DNA of 14,421 nt. Origin: JBMYQA01 sp049600855. Lineage in GTDB: Bacteria > Bacteroidota > Bacteroidia > Cytophagales > Flammeovirgaceae. Below, one piece after another: positions 7,451 to 14,421 of this stretch; within the stretch, counting starts at the first letter, position 1; every line of letters begins with the position of its first letter. Made by a program: the position numbers and the translations under genes. The notes beneath the pieces are model-generated. The model did not search any database. It saw only the letters and a list, made by a program, of their open reading frames with translations, and was not told where the DNA came from. Location of the stretch: assembly GCA_049600855.1 (NCBI GenBank), contig JBMYQA010000143.1, positions 1 to 14,421 of the forward strand. Direction: 5' to 3'.

Positions 7451-7458
7451 CATCTTTG
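7451..7458 (+). promoter_or_regulatory. candidate -7 box for the aminotransferase gene
   Basis: CATCTTTG, seven of eight matches to TAnnTTTG, would give a leader of about 34 nt before the ATG at 7499. It is the same octamer as upstream of the HerA-like gene. No clear -33 TTTG is seen. Confidence 0.35.
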
Positions 7459-7498
7459 ATGAATACAATTAGCGCTATTCGCTCTACAACCTATTAAC

Positions 7499-8794
7499 AT
7501 GACAAAAGTTCTGAATAAAAATTTAGGAGATTTAGGAGAAGATGTGATGGGCTTCTTAAATGAAGTTCAACTCGATTACCCACAGGCAATTTCTCTCGCT
7601 TCAGGAAGACCCGATGAGCGTTTTTTCCAACTCGAAGCTAGCATTCAGGCTTACGATACTTTTGTACAGTATCGAAGTATCAATACCAATAAATCTAAAC
7701 AGGAAACGATTGGTTTATTAGGGCAGTATGGGCGTACCAAAGGCATCATTAACGACATTATTGTCAAATTCCTGAAAGAAGATGAAAATATTCATGTAAA
7801 TCCATCTTCCGTATTGCTAACCGTAGGCGCACAAGAAGCCATGGCACTTGTAGTTACAGCCATGTGTAATGCAACTGATGTGCTACTCGTAGAAAATCCC
7901 AGTTACATTGGCATTAGTTCATTTGCCAAAATTGCAGGATATCAAGTAGCTCCTGTAGCTGTAGATCAAGATGGAATTGATACCACCCAATTAGTGGATC
8001 AAATTGAAGCTTTAACGCAGGAAGGTAAACGTGCCAAATTGGTTTATGTCATTCCTGATTTTCAAAACCCGACAGGTAGTTACATGCCGCTAAACAAGCG
8101 AGAAGAATTACTCCAATTGGCCGCTAAACACGATTTCTACATTATAGAAGACAATGCCTACGGGCACTTCATTTATGAAGGAGATCGAATTCCCTCTTTA
8201 AAAAGCTTGGATAAAAATAACCGAGTAATTTTTATTGGCTCTTTCTCTAAATTATTGTTTCCTGGTTTGCGCATCGCTACGCTTGTGGCCGATCAAGTGA
8301 TTCAAGAAGGGGAAAAGGAAATCCGATTGAGTGATGCCTTTGCTAAAGTTAAAAACTATTTATCCGTCAACTCTGCTTCCATTTGCCAAGCTATTGTTGG
8401 CGGTGTATTAATACAACATAATTATACCCTTAGCAGGTTTACCCAACCTAAACTCAAAGCACTCAAAGAAAAAAGGGATGCCATTGTAAATGCACTAAGC
8501 GCCCATTTTGATATTGAAAATCATGCTTGGGCAGATCAGGTTTCATGGCAAAAACCCCAAGGAGGCTTTTTCATTACCGTAAAATTACCCTTTGAAATGG
8601 GTAAGAAAGAATTACTCGACTGTGTACAACAACACGGCGTTATCTGTTGTCCGATGACCTTTTTTGATTTAGAAGGTAAACCAAGCAACCAAGTTCGTTT
8701 CGCGTTTTCAAATTTAACAATTGACCAAATTCATGAAGCGATTCAGCGATTCGCTGCTTATGTCACAAATCAAATGGCTGTAGTAACTACATGA
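7499..8794 (+). CDS. class I/II PLP-dependent aminotransferase, HpgT-like
   Basis: A 431-residue fold-type I aminotransferase without the GntR DNA-binding domain of MocR regulators. Seen are SLASGRPDERFF (32-43), TVGAQEAM (108-115), ENPSYIG (132-138), PDFQNPTGSYMPL (186-198, Asn190), IIEDNAYGHF (215-224, Asp218 and Tyr221), and GSFSKLLFPGLRIA (247-260) with Lys251 as the PLP lysine and Arg258 for phosphate binding. The opening MGFLNEV...YPQAISLASGRP and the spacing of later blocks resemble HpgT-type (4-hydroxy/3,5-dihydroxyphenylglycine) transaminases from memory; related families include 2-aminoadipate and valine-pyruvate transaminases. No other hydroxyphenylglycine-pathway gene is in the window, so the true substrate is open. 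It is monocistronic or nearly so, with phased repeats far upstream. Confidence 0.85.
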   Translation: MTKVLNKNLGDLGEDVMGFLNEVQLDYPQAISLASGRPDERFFQLEASIQAYDTFVQYRSINTNKSKQETIGLLGQYGRTKGIINDIIVKFLKEDENIHVNPSSVLLTVGAQEAMALVVTAMCNATDVLLVENPSYIGISSFAKIAGYQVAPVAVDQDGIDTTQLVDQIEALTQEGKRAKLVYVIPDFQNPTGSYMPLNKREELLQLAAKHDFYIIEDNAYGHFIYEGDRIPSLKSLDKNNRVIFIGSFSKLLFPGLRIATLVADQVIQEGEKEIRLSDAFAKVKNYLSVNSASICQAIVGGVLIQHNYTLSRFTQPKLKALKEKRDAIVNALSAHFDIENHAWADQVSWQKPQGGFFITVKLPFEMGKKELLDCVQQHGVICCPMTFFDLEGKPSNQVRFAFSNLTIDQIHEAIQRFAAYVTNQMAVVTT

Positions 8795-8910
8795 TTGCAT
8801 CGAAAAGACTGTTTGAACTTTTTCTACGTATTGATCGACAAGTTTTAGGAATAAACCACATCCAACTAAAACTTGAGGAAACATCCTCAACTAGCTTTGA
8901 ACTTGTTTAA
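8791..8910 (+). CDS. possible 39-residue ORF overlapping the aminotransferase stop
   Basis: An ATG overlaps the aminotransferase TGA in an ATGA arrangement, and the frame stays open for 39 codons, beginning MIASKRLFELFLRIDRQ, to a TAA at 8908-8910. Such overlap is typical of translational coupling. Against it, the sequence matches no family I know, it runs through inverted repeats, and a frame this short can arise by chance. Listed as a candidate only. Confidence 0.2.
   Translation: MIASKRLFELFLRIDRQVLGINHIQLKLEETSSTSFELV
8839..8890. repeat. two overlapping inverted repeats in the convergent gap
   Basis: CAAGTTTTAG (8839-8848) and CTAAAACTTG (8866-8875) form a perfect 10-bp stem with a 17-nt loop. 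TTGAGGA (8873-8879) and TCCTCAA (8884-8890) form a perfect 7-bp stem with a 4-nt loop. They share bases 8873-8875, so the two full stems are mutually exclusive. Neither is followed by a run of T, so a simple intrinsic terminator is not shown. They lie between the aminotransferase and the converging membrane-hydrolase gene. Confidence 0.5.
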
Positions 8911-9059
8911 CATTAGTTTTTTCGAGTGAAAAAGAGTTAAGAAGCACTCAATTGAGGCACTTTTTTGCAGCAATAGCAGCGCTCTTTCAAGAAAAAGTAA
9001 AGTTCTACTTCAAGCTTTTGAATTCAATGAATACTGAAGCCGATCATGTGGTCTGCTGC

Positions 9060-11153
9060 TCATTTGTGCTTTGTAATGACCATTTTTCGGGCAATAGCAT
9101 GGCAAGTTACGGTATATAGCCAAATAATTGTAGAAGTGATTAAGACCACGCTAAAAAAGTTATTATAAATTCCTGACTCTTCGGTAAAAATACCTTTTAA
9201 GGGTTGGATATCTTGAACGGCCATAAAACAGCCAATGGCTACTATAATTAAGCTAAAGATACAGGTTAAAAATTCAGGAGAGTTCAAAATCCCTGCGCTC
9301 GGCCCTGTTCGCTTGCTGGTATAAAGTAAGTAGTGGGCAATCAACGCAACAAGACTTATAATGAGCAAATCTCGTGAATAACTTAAATAGTGCAACACAT
9401 CTTTCCATTCCATATCTGCTATGGCAAAGCGTGTTGGAATATAAGTCAAATCCAAGAAAATTAGAATGACTAAAACTACCTTCATAAATAGCCGGAAAGC
9501 AAATGCTTGATGTTCCCGTTGATATTTCCAAGTATCTAAGAGCGTGCTTTTGCTTTTTAACACTTGCCGCCACCAAATGCTCAGCTTGATGAATTTTCGG
9601 AGGAGGTAAATACTTCCAATTAAGCCAATCGAACCCAATACGGAAGTCTTCCAGTCTTCTGATTCCCAACCCCATAAAACAAAAAAGGAAGTAATGATGA
9701 TGCCAATCAGTTGGAGCAAGCCATAGGTAAAAAACAACACCTTCCCATAAGCACCTTTTCGATAATCAAAATGCTTTTGATCAGGAGCTTTCTCTACTTC
9801 TTCTTTGGGCTTCTTATCAACGACCAACTGCACAATCCGCTTAAACAGTTCAATGTCATCCCAATATTTTACATGGGCTACACCTGGCGTACCGTAGCGA
9901 TTAAAAACAATATCTTCTTGTTTATCAAATAGTCGATTGTACACTTTCTTCGCAGAGAATTTATCTAATTTGTGCCCCACAGGATCTTGTTCATCACAAT
10001 AATTATAGTGTTTAATCAAGCCACATCCCTCTCTTTTGAAAAATATTTGATCTATGGTATCGTAACGCTTGGCAAACTCATCTTCTTCTTTACCTAAATA
10101 GATGTAATTTTGCCACCATATGGTCAGAAATTTATCAATTGGAGAGCCTAAGGTCACTAAAGAGTCTATATTGCCAATCCAATTTTCCCCCAAGTATTCA
10201 TTTCGCTGTTGCAATAACCAAGCATATGAATCTTCCTCCAAATTGGCCTCATTTGAGCGTTCGTACTGATGGGCATAGCCAGGAAAAGGAAGATTGGAAT
10301 ACTTTCCAGGAAACTCATATACTTCTTTGTGCAGATGCCCATAAAGCAATGCATCCATCGCTAGTACGGTACCTAAGCTATGGCTCAATATGATGTACCG
10401 GGGCTTGATATGCACATCTTCATAGGCATTCAAATAACGGAAATGTTCATTACTATCTGGACAATGTTGCTTGATGTGCTCCCGTTCAATTTTTTCCATC
10501 AAATTGTGGAACCGCCGCACGGCTTTTCCCCTAATTTGTTGATACTCACCGTACAACTGAACATCTCCCAGAAATTTATTAAAAATAAGATCATCAATAA
10601 ATGGGAACTTAAATGAAAGGAGGTTATCGAGAAAAATAAGGGTTTCTTCGAGTTGATATAAGATGGGTAACACCCACGCTTCCTCTTTACTCCCCCGAAA
10701 ATTACCTGCCCGATCTTGTGTTTTCACTTCCAAGCGCCCTAACAAGCTTTTCGCCCAAACACCCGTTTTTTGGCCTACAAACTTAAACTCGCGCTCCATA
10801 ATATCTGCCCAATGCATATCCACAAAACGAATGTTTTCACCCATAAAACTGGGTTCGCCCAAAAAAGGGGGCAAATTCTTATAGGGAGATTGAGGGATGT
10901 TATCGAATTCTGCCCAAGGAAAACAGCCTGAAAAGGATGTTTTCCCATTTATCATTCTTGGTTTTCCTGTTTGTGAGGTGATCATGCCAAGAGTAACCAC
11001 CTCACGCTTTTGAGGCTTTGACGCATTTTGTCGAACTTCTGCAAAACGATTAATGACAGGTAATACCGTTTCATTGGCTCGTTGGTCACCAATTCCATGT
11101 AATACAATTACGTAGTTGATGTATTTGGTCTTCGTATTAGGGCTTTCTTGCAT
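9060..11153 (-). CDS. membrane-anchored alpha/beta hydrolase of unknown substrate
   Basis: This 697-residue protein joins an N-terminal hydrolase-like domain to a C-terminal membrane domain. The oxyanion motif VIVLHGIGDQ is at 15-24, the nucleophile elbow ILSHSLGTVLAMDAL at 255-269 (Ser259; the first position of GxSxG is Ser), SLVTLGSPIDKF at 331-342, an acid candidate in DEQDPVGH (387-394, Asp390), and a histidine in GVAHVKYWDD (424-433, His427). Together these suggest an intact Ser-Asp-His triad. From about 470 to 685 I count roughly six hydrophobic segments (near 470-494, 504-522, 553-571, 595-612, 628-646, 664-684), so the protein is probably in the inner membrane with the hydrolase in the cytosol, as no signal peptide precedes it. 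It is divergent from the kinase-fold gene across 179 nt. I do not recognise a characterised relative. Confidence 0.75.
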   Translation of the reverse strand: MQESPNTKTKYINYVIVLHGIGDQRANETVLPVINRFAEVRQNASKPQKREVVTLGMITSQTGKPRMINGKTSFSGCFPWAEFDNIPQSPYKNLPPFLGEPSFMGENIRFVDMHWADIMEREFKFVGQKTGVWAKSLLGRLEVKTQDRAGNFRGSKEEAWVLPILYQLEETLIFLDNLLSFKFPFIDDLIFNKFLGDVQLYGEYQQIRGKAVRRFHNLMEKIEREHIKQHCPDSNEHFRYLNAYEDVHIKPRYIILSHSLGTVLAMDALLYGHLHKEVYEFPGKYSNLPFPGYAHQYERSNEANLEEDSYAWLLQQRNEYLGENWIGNIDSLVTLGSPIDKFLTIWWQNYIYLGKEEDEFAKRYDTIDQIFFKREGCGLIKHYNYCDEQDPVGHKLDKFSAKKVYNRLFDKQEDIVFNRYGTPGVAHVKYWDDIELFKRIVQLVVDKKPKEEVEKAPDQKHFDYRKGAYGKVLFFTYGLLQLIGIIITSFFVLWGWESEDWKTSVLGSIGLIGSIYLLRKFIKLSIWWRQVLKSKSTLLDTWKYQREHQAFAFRLFMKVVLVILIFLDLTYIPTRFAIADMEWKDVLHYLSYSRDLLIISLVALIAHYLLYTSKRTGPSAGILNSPEFLTCIFSLIIVAIGCFMAVQDIQPLKGIFTEESGIYNNFFSVVLITSTIIWLYTVTCHAIARKMVITKHK

Positions 11154-11280
11154 GAATTAAAAATTTGATTATCAGTTGAGTAGGGCGATTTTTTTACTTG
11201 TATGAAACTACAAAGAAGTTCTGACATGCACACTTTTTTAGCTGAAAATATTCCTCTTGGAAGGGTTTTCTGCACCTTCT

Positions 11281-11290
11281 TTTCGCGAAA
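11281..11290. promoter_or_regulatory. 10-bp palindrome TTTCGCGAAA in the divergent promoter region
   Basis: TTTCGCGAAA is a perfect palindrome lying 8 bp before the candidate -7 box of the kinase-fold gene, within the 179-nt region that divides two divergent genes. Its place would suit an operator, but 10-bp palindromes are common. Confidence 0.25.
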
Positions 11291-11297
11291 GAGTGAT

Positions 11298-11305
11298 TAT
11301 ATTTA
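11298..11305 (+). promoter_or_regulatory. candidate -7 box for the kinase-fold gene
   Basis: TATATTTA matches TAnnTTTG except at the last base and would give a leader of about 20 nt before the ATG at 11333. No clear -33 element is seen. Confidence 0.25.
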
Positions 11306-11332
11306 ACCAGAACTCACTATTTTCAGGTTTTT

Positions 11333-12358
11333 ATGGCTATTATCAGCAGAAAGAAAATTGCTTATTCAGTTAGTGAAGCGCTATTATCATTTTTGAAACG
11401 GCAGAATCGTTATTCGTTTATTCCGATCCATTATGCTGATTTACAGCGCTATGATAATGCCATATCCTTGTATGATTTGCAAGGGGAAGATACCTTGTGG
11501 AAAACGGTGTTTTATCCACAAGAGGATATGAAACAAATTCACCATTCCCTCAAGCAAATTTATGCAATTTTGAAAGCTGATGGAGACATGACGGTGATGG
11601 AGCATTTATATGTGGATCGGGTGGATTTGTGTATTTATGGCAATACACAGCCGTTTCGAGTACGAATTGTTAATCAAATTAATGACAACTTTGACTATTT
11701 CTATATCAAAAACGCGGATGCTTCGCGGGTATATGGGATTGAGTTAGAACACATGCTCTCGCCCAATCGCTTTAGTTATTTAGTTTATGAACAAACATTA
11801 ATTGAAGAACATATTGCAGGGATTCCAGGCGATCAATTCATGAAATTCCACATGGATGATTATAACTTCAATAAGATTCGTTTAGCAAAAGAATTTGTAA
11901 AGTTTAATGAGCGTTGTTTTGTTCGCTTATTAGGCGATATGCATTCCAGTAATTTTGTGGTAGATATTACCCCCGACTTTGAAGAGGTCCACTACCGCAT
12001 TCGTGCCATTGACTTTGATCAACAGTCTTTTGAAGGAAGACGAGCCATTTACATGCCGCAGTATTTCAAACAAAACAATCCAATTATTCAGGTAGGCTTA
12101 GAGTCAATGACTCCAGAAACGGTGCGACAATATCAAAAAGAGGAACGCACGTTAATTTCTAAAAGAGTTCGGGCTTCTCGCAATGTACTGCGCGATTTAC
12201 TTTCCGTGATGAAATCCGATATTATTTCTATCCCTGAAAATGAAGAAAGTTTGAAAAAAGAATTAGCTCGTTTCTATAAATACAATGGTTTTTTACGCTG
12301 TAAAAATATGGGGGATATCCTAGAGACGAGCTTAAGTCGATTGTTTAGTTCGAGTTGA
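11333..12358 (+). CDS. uncharacterised protein with kinase/aminoglycoside-phosphotransferase-fold signatures
   Basis: I do not recognise this 341-residue soluble protein as a named family. It contains the two signatures of the protein-kinase/APH fold in order and at sensible spacing: a catalytic-loop-like LLGDMHSSNFVVD (199-211, Asp202 as candidate base, Asn207 as metal ligand) and RAIDFDQQSFEG (224-235, Asp227 in the DFG-like position). Upstream, YFYIKNADASRVYGIELE (122-139) could supply the beta3 lysine (Lys126) and the helix-C acid, and EQTLIEEHIAGIPG (153-166) resembles the hinge region of APH-like enzymes. A glycine-rich loop is not obvious. The C terminus (265-341) is charged and helical. 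It is divergent from the membrane hydrolase and ends 8 nt from the converging RNase gene. Kinase activity is inference. Confidence 0.7.
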   Translation: MAIISRKKIAYSVSEALLSFLKRQNRYSFIPIHYADLQRYDNAISLYDLQGEDTLWKTVFYPQEDMKQIHHSLKQIYAILKADGDMTVMEHLYVDRVDLCIYGNTQPFRVRIVNQINDNFDYFYIKNADASRVYGIELEHMLSPNRFSYLVYEQTLIEEHIAGIPGDQFMKFHMDDYNFNKIRLAKEFVKFNERCFVRLLGDMHSSNFVVDITPDFEEVHYRIRAIDFDQQSFEGRRAIYMPQYFKQNNPIIQVGLESMTPETVRQYQKEERTLISKRVRASRNVLRDLLSVMKSDIISIPENEESLKKELARFYKYNGFLRCKNMGDILETSLSRLFSSS

Positions 12359-12366
12359 ATACAGCT

Positions 12367-13791
12367 TTACAGTTCAAAAGACTCGCCAATCTCAGGTGTT
12401 TCTATATGCTCGAAACCAATTTGCATTAAATCTTCTTTGAAGTCATCCATGGCTTGGGGTTCTCCATGAACCAAAAAGACTTTTTGTGTAGCTGCTGGCA
12501 ATTGGCAATTGACAAAACGCAACAAATCATTTCGATCTCCATGCCCGCTGAACGCATCCGTGTGCAATATTCTAGCAGAAACGGTCACTTCTTCTTTTCC
12601 AATTTTCAAGCTCTTCTTGCCATCTAACAATTCCCGGCCAAGTGTCCCTTCTGCACAATAACCTACAATAAAAACGGTACAATATGGATTTGAGATATTG
12701 CTCTTGATGTGATGTTGAATACGCCCTCCTGACATCATTCCAGAAGAAGAAATAATGACACAAGGCTCTGCGTGATTGGCCAATGCTTTGCTAGCTTTTC
12801 CATCCTCAATAAAAATCAAATTCTCAAAATCGAACAGCTCACCATGTTCCGTTTTAAATGCCCTTGCTTCTCCATTTAAGTGCTGGAGGTTTCGTTCGTA
12901 AACCTGATTACTACTGTGAGCCATCGGGCTATCCGAGTACACTTTAATGGGCGGTAACCCTTTGGATTTACTAATTTTATTTAAGGTATATAAAATGGCC
13001 TGCGTACGTCCAATACTAAATGCAGGGATAATTAAACGACCAGGAATGTCGATGCAGGTTTCCATAATCACTTTTTCCAACTCTTCCTCCGTATCTTCCG
13101 TAGATTGATGCTCCCGATTTCCATAAGTAGTTTCGCAAACGAGGTAGTCTACTTGAGTATTCGTCATGGGGTCAGGTAGTAAGGGATAATCATTTCTGCC
13201 CACATCTCCTGAAAATAAAATGGTTTTCTCTCTGTCATTTTCTTGTACCCGAATGAGAATATTTGCTGCACCTAATAAATGACCTGTTGGAATAAAAGTA
13301 ACAGATGCCGTTTTTGTTAATTTAAATTCTTTATTAAAACCGATAGGAACAAAAAAATCTAAGGCGTTTTTCACATCCTTTTCCACATATAGTTCGCCAG
13401 GCTCAAAATGAGGTTTAATGTTAATGCCTTTGGCTTTTCTTTTGTGGTATTTATGCAATTTTTTACGATTAATTTTCGCAGAATCCATCAAAAGAATTTC
13501 GGCTAACTGCATGGTGGGATTGGTACACAACACTTGTCCTTCATAACCATCTCGATACAAATTGGGAATATTACCAGAATGGTCTAAATGTGCATGGGTA
13601 AGTAGGGTCACGTTCACCATAGAAGCATCAAACGGAAATAACGCTCCGCGATACAGCGGCTCAGGTTTACTTTCTGGATTATTGTCCATAAACATCCCAC
13701 AATCAATTAAAATGCGGTAGTCGTCATCAAGCTCAAGTAAAAATGTGCTGCCTGTCACTTGACGTGCAGCTCCCCAGAAAGTCAATTTCAT
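12367..13791 (-). CDS. MBL-fold beta-CASP exoribonuclease/RNA-processing protein
   Basis: This 474-residue protein is a metallo-beta-lactamase fold nuclease with a beta-CASP domain, the group including CPSF73/Ysh1-like RNases. Metal-site motifs are complete: Asp30 in ILIDCG, HAHLDH at 66-71, His171 in TGHLLG, and Asp196 in SGDVG. Beta-CASP motifs are CETTYGNR (219-226, motif A acid Glu220), AFSGHGD (413-419, motif B His417) and VHGE (441-444, motif C His442). PAFSIGRTQ (256-264) and SSSGMMSGGR (348-357) are also typical. The start MKLTFWGAARQVTGS is the usual one for the family. It probably acts in the cytosol on RNA. It converges with the kinase-fold gene with 8 nt between stops, too little for separate terminators. 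A long hairpin lies in its probable leader. Confidence 0.92.
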   Translation of the reverse strand: MKLTFWGAARQVTGSTFLLELDDDYRILIDCGMFMDNNPESKPEPLYRGALFPFDASMVNVTLLTHAHLDHSGNIPNLYRDGYEGQVLCTNPTMQLAEILLMDSAKINRKKLHKYHKRKAKGINIKPHFEPGELYVEKDVKNALDFFVPIGFNKEFKLTKTASVTFIPTGHLLGAANILIRVQENDREKTILFSGDVGRNDYPLLPDPMTNTQVDYLVCETTYGNREHQSTEDTEEELEKVIMETCIDIPGRLIIPAFSIGRTQAILYTLNKISKSKGLPPIKVYSDSPMAHSSNQVYERNLQHLNGEARAFKTEHGELFDFENLIFIEDGKASKALANHAEPCVIISSSGMMSGGRIQHHIKSNISNPYCTVFIVGYCAEGTLGRELLDGKKSLKIGKEEVTVSARILHTDAFSGHGDRNDLLRFVNCQLPAATQKVFLVHGEPQAMDDFKEDLMQIGFEHIETPEIGESFEL

Positions 13792-13825
13792 AAGAACGTA
13801 TTTTGGTTTGTTTGTGTCTCTACAC

Positions 13826-13871
13826 TAAGCAGGTGAGTAAAAATGCCATATTCATTGTGCTTACCTGCTTA
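13826..13871 (-). promoter_or_regulatory. 14-bp hairpin in the probable leader of the RNase gene
   Basis: Bases 13826-13839 (core AAGCAGGT) pair with 13858-13871 (core ACCTGCTT) over 14 positions; two of them (13835/13862 and 13838/13859) are G-T. The loop is 18 nt. It ends 34 nt before the RNase ATG and begins a few bases after the start site expected from the -7 box at 13886-13893, so it would sit at the 5' end of the mRNA. There is no T-run on either side, which argues against a terminator. Confidence 0.5.
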
Positions 13872-13885
13872 AGAATCGGAATTTA

Positions 13886-13893
13886 CAAAATTA
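13886..13893 (-). promoter_or_regulatory. candidate -7 box for the RNase gene
   Basis: On the minus strand this reads TAATTTTG, a full match to TAnnTTTG. It would start transcription near 13880 and give a leader of about 90 nt containing the hairpin. A -33 TTTG at the usual distance is not seen. Confidence 0.4.
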
Positions 13894-13908
13894 AAGTGAA
13901 TCGACTAT

Positions 13909-13938
13909 AAAAAAATACCTCCCTAACAAAGAGAGGCA
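13909..13938 (-). terminator. intrinsic terminator of the TPR gene
   Basis: On the minus strand GCCTCTC, a 7-nt loop and GGGAGGT form a stem of 7-8 pairs (with two G-U pairs), followed by an A and then seven T (bases 13909-13915). It lies about 65 nt after the TPR stop codon at 14004, the right place and direction to end that transcript and to insulate the RNase gene. Confidence 0.65.
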
Positions 13939-14003
13939 TATGATCACGGATGTTTTATAAATCAACACGTATTACCTAGTACAGGTTCAGTAGCCAATTA
14001 CTT

Positions 14004-14421
14004 TTAGAGTTCTTCAAGTATTGCCTGAGCGTCTCTAGCATAGATGCTTTTCCCCTTCGCGGTTTTTTCAAGCCATATTCTAGCTTCTGATTTATTTTTC
14101 ATTTTGAGGTAGGTTAAGCCTAAATACCAAATGGCATCTTGTTTAAATGTAGTATCTTCTACATTCACCACGGCCTTAAAAGAAGTTTCAGCTTTATCGT
14201 ACTGCTGTACATTCATGTACGCATTACCTAAATAAAGCTGAATCATTTCTTTGGTAAATATTTTTTTTCCTTCCGGATTGGGTTCAATCGGTTTTTCTAG
14301 TGCTTTAGAAAATAAGGAGATTGCTTGTTGATAATTCCCTTCATTGTAAGCTTCTTCGGCAGCTTTTACGTCAGAGTGATCACCTCTTGTTACATTAATA
14401 CCATATTTATATACCCGATAA
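14004..14421 (-). CDS. tetratricopeptide-repeat protein, C-terminal part (partial, 5' end beyond the window)
   Basis: The frame ending at 14004 stays open to the right edge, so at least 138 residues belong to a larger gene; the internal ATG at 14246 is not the likely start. Successive TPR-like helices are seen: AAEEAYNEGNYQQAISLFSK, then MIQLYLGNAYMNVQQYDKAE, then DAIWYLGLTYLKMKNKSEAR, ending in an acidic EEL. This layout, a short stretch followed by about three TPR units, is common in Bacteroidota proteins with an N-terminal membrane anchor; whether an anchor exists here cannot be seen. TPRs mediate protein-protein contact; the partner is unknown. A good terminator follows. Confidence 0.8.
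   Translation of the reverse strand, partial: YRVYKYGINVTRGDHSDVKAAEEAYNEGNYQQAISLFSKALEKPIEPNPEGKKIFTKEMIQLYLGNAYMNVQQYDKAETSFKAVVNVEDTTFKQDAIWYLGLTYLKMKNKSEARIWLEKTAKGKSIYARDAQAILEEL

Noticed and set aside
7499..8794. MocR-type transcription factor
   Set aside because: The protein has the aminotransferase domain but lacks an N-terminal winged-helix domain.
8967..8989. CTCAATTGAG palindrome followed by CACTTTTTT as an intrinsic terminator
   Set aside because: Only three pairs are possible around a four-base loop and flanking bases do not pair, so the stem is too weak.
9274..9675. 133-codon minus-strand open frame inside the membrane-hydrolase gene
   Set aside because: It is an out-of-frame shadow of a well-supported coding region on the same strand and shows no motif.
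10139..10884. Several plus-strand open frames of 70-85 codons
   Set aside because: They are antisense to the hydrolase domain with its conserved motifs and have no recognisable protein features.
13826..13871. The 14-bp hairpin as a transcription terminator
   Set aside because: No T-tract follows on either strand; a better terminator for the TPR gene lies at 13909-13938.
1..14421. CRISPR array, tRNA, rRNA, insertion sequence or phage genes
   Set aside because: No regularly spaced repeats with spacers, no tRNA-like cloverleaf, and no transposase, integrase or phage protein was seen.

Overview
The window looks like chromosomal DNA of a member of the Bacteroidota, perhaps a Cytophagales-type organism. 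This rests on low GC content, lack of strong Shine-Dalgarno sequences, several octamers close to the Bacteroidota -7 promoter consensus TAnnTTTG, a DUF1343 lipoprotein, and protein sequences typical of that phylum. The assignment to phylum is inference; no rRNA or marker gene fixes the genus. I see no integrase, transposase, IS, CRISPR array, rRNA or tRNA.

Layout. (1) 66-4657, minus strand: a run of four genes, transcribed right to left: a PGAP1-like alpha/beta hydrolase, a MoxR-type AAA+ ATPase, a BioF-like PLP enzyme and a NamZ-type (DUF1343) lipoprotein. Gaps are 120, 31 and 67 nt, so co-transcription of at least part is plausible. A short plus-strand reading frame that runs in from the left edge may be the tail of another gene. 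(2) 4658-8794, plus strand: a regulatory region with 19-bp direct repeats, a HerA/YjgR-like DUF853 ATPase, a REP-like nested palindrome, a solitary nuoB, a stretch with four helically spaced TGTCC-type repeats, and an aminotransferase resembling HpgT-class enzymes. (3) 8795-9059: a convergent gap with two mutually exclusive hairpins. (4) 9060-12358: a 697-residue membrane-anchored alpha/beta hydrolase (minus) divergent from a 341-residue protein with kinase-fold catalytic signatures (plus). (5) 12367-14421, minus: an MBL/beta-CASP RNase with a hairpin in its probable leader, and the 3' part of a TPR-protein gene with its own intrinsic terminator.

How the genes fit together: they do not form one recognisable pathway. 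Most are housekeeping or general-purpose families (complex I subunit, biotin-type synthase, peptidoglycan recycling, RNA processing, ATPases). The least explained parts are the divergent membrane-hydrolase/kinase-fold pair at 9060-12358, the solitary nuoB, the HpgT-like transaminase with its phased repeats, and the palindromic elements. I found no convincing new multi-gene system; the divergent pair is the best candidate for an uncharacterised functional unit.
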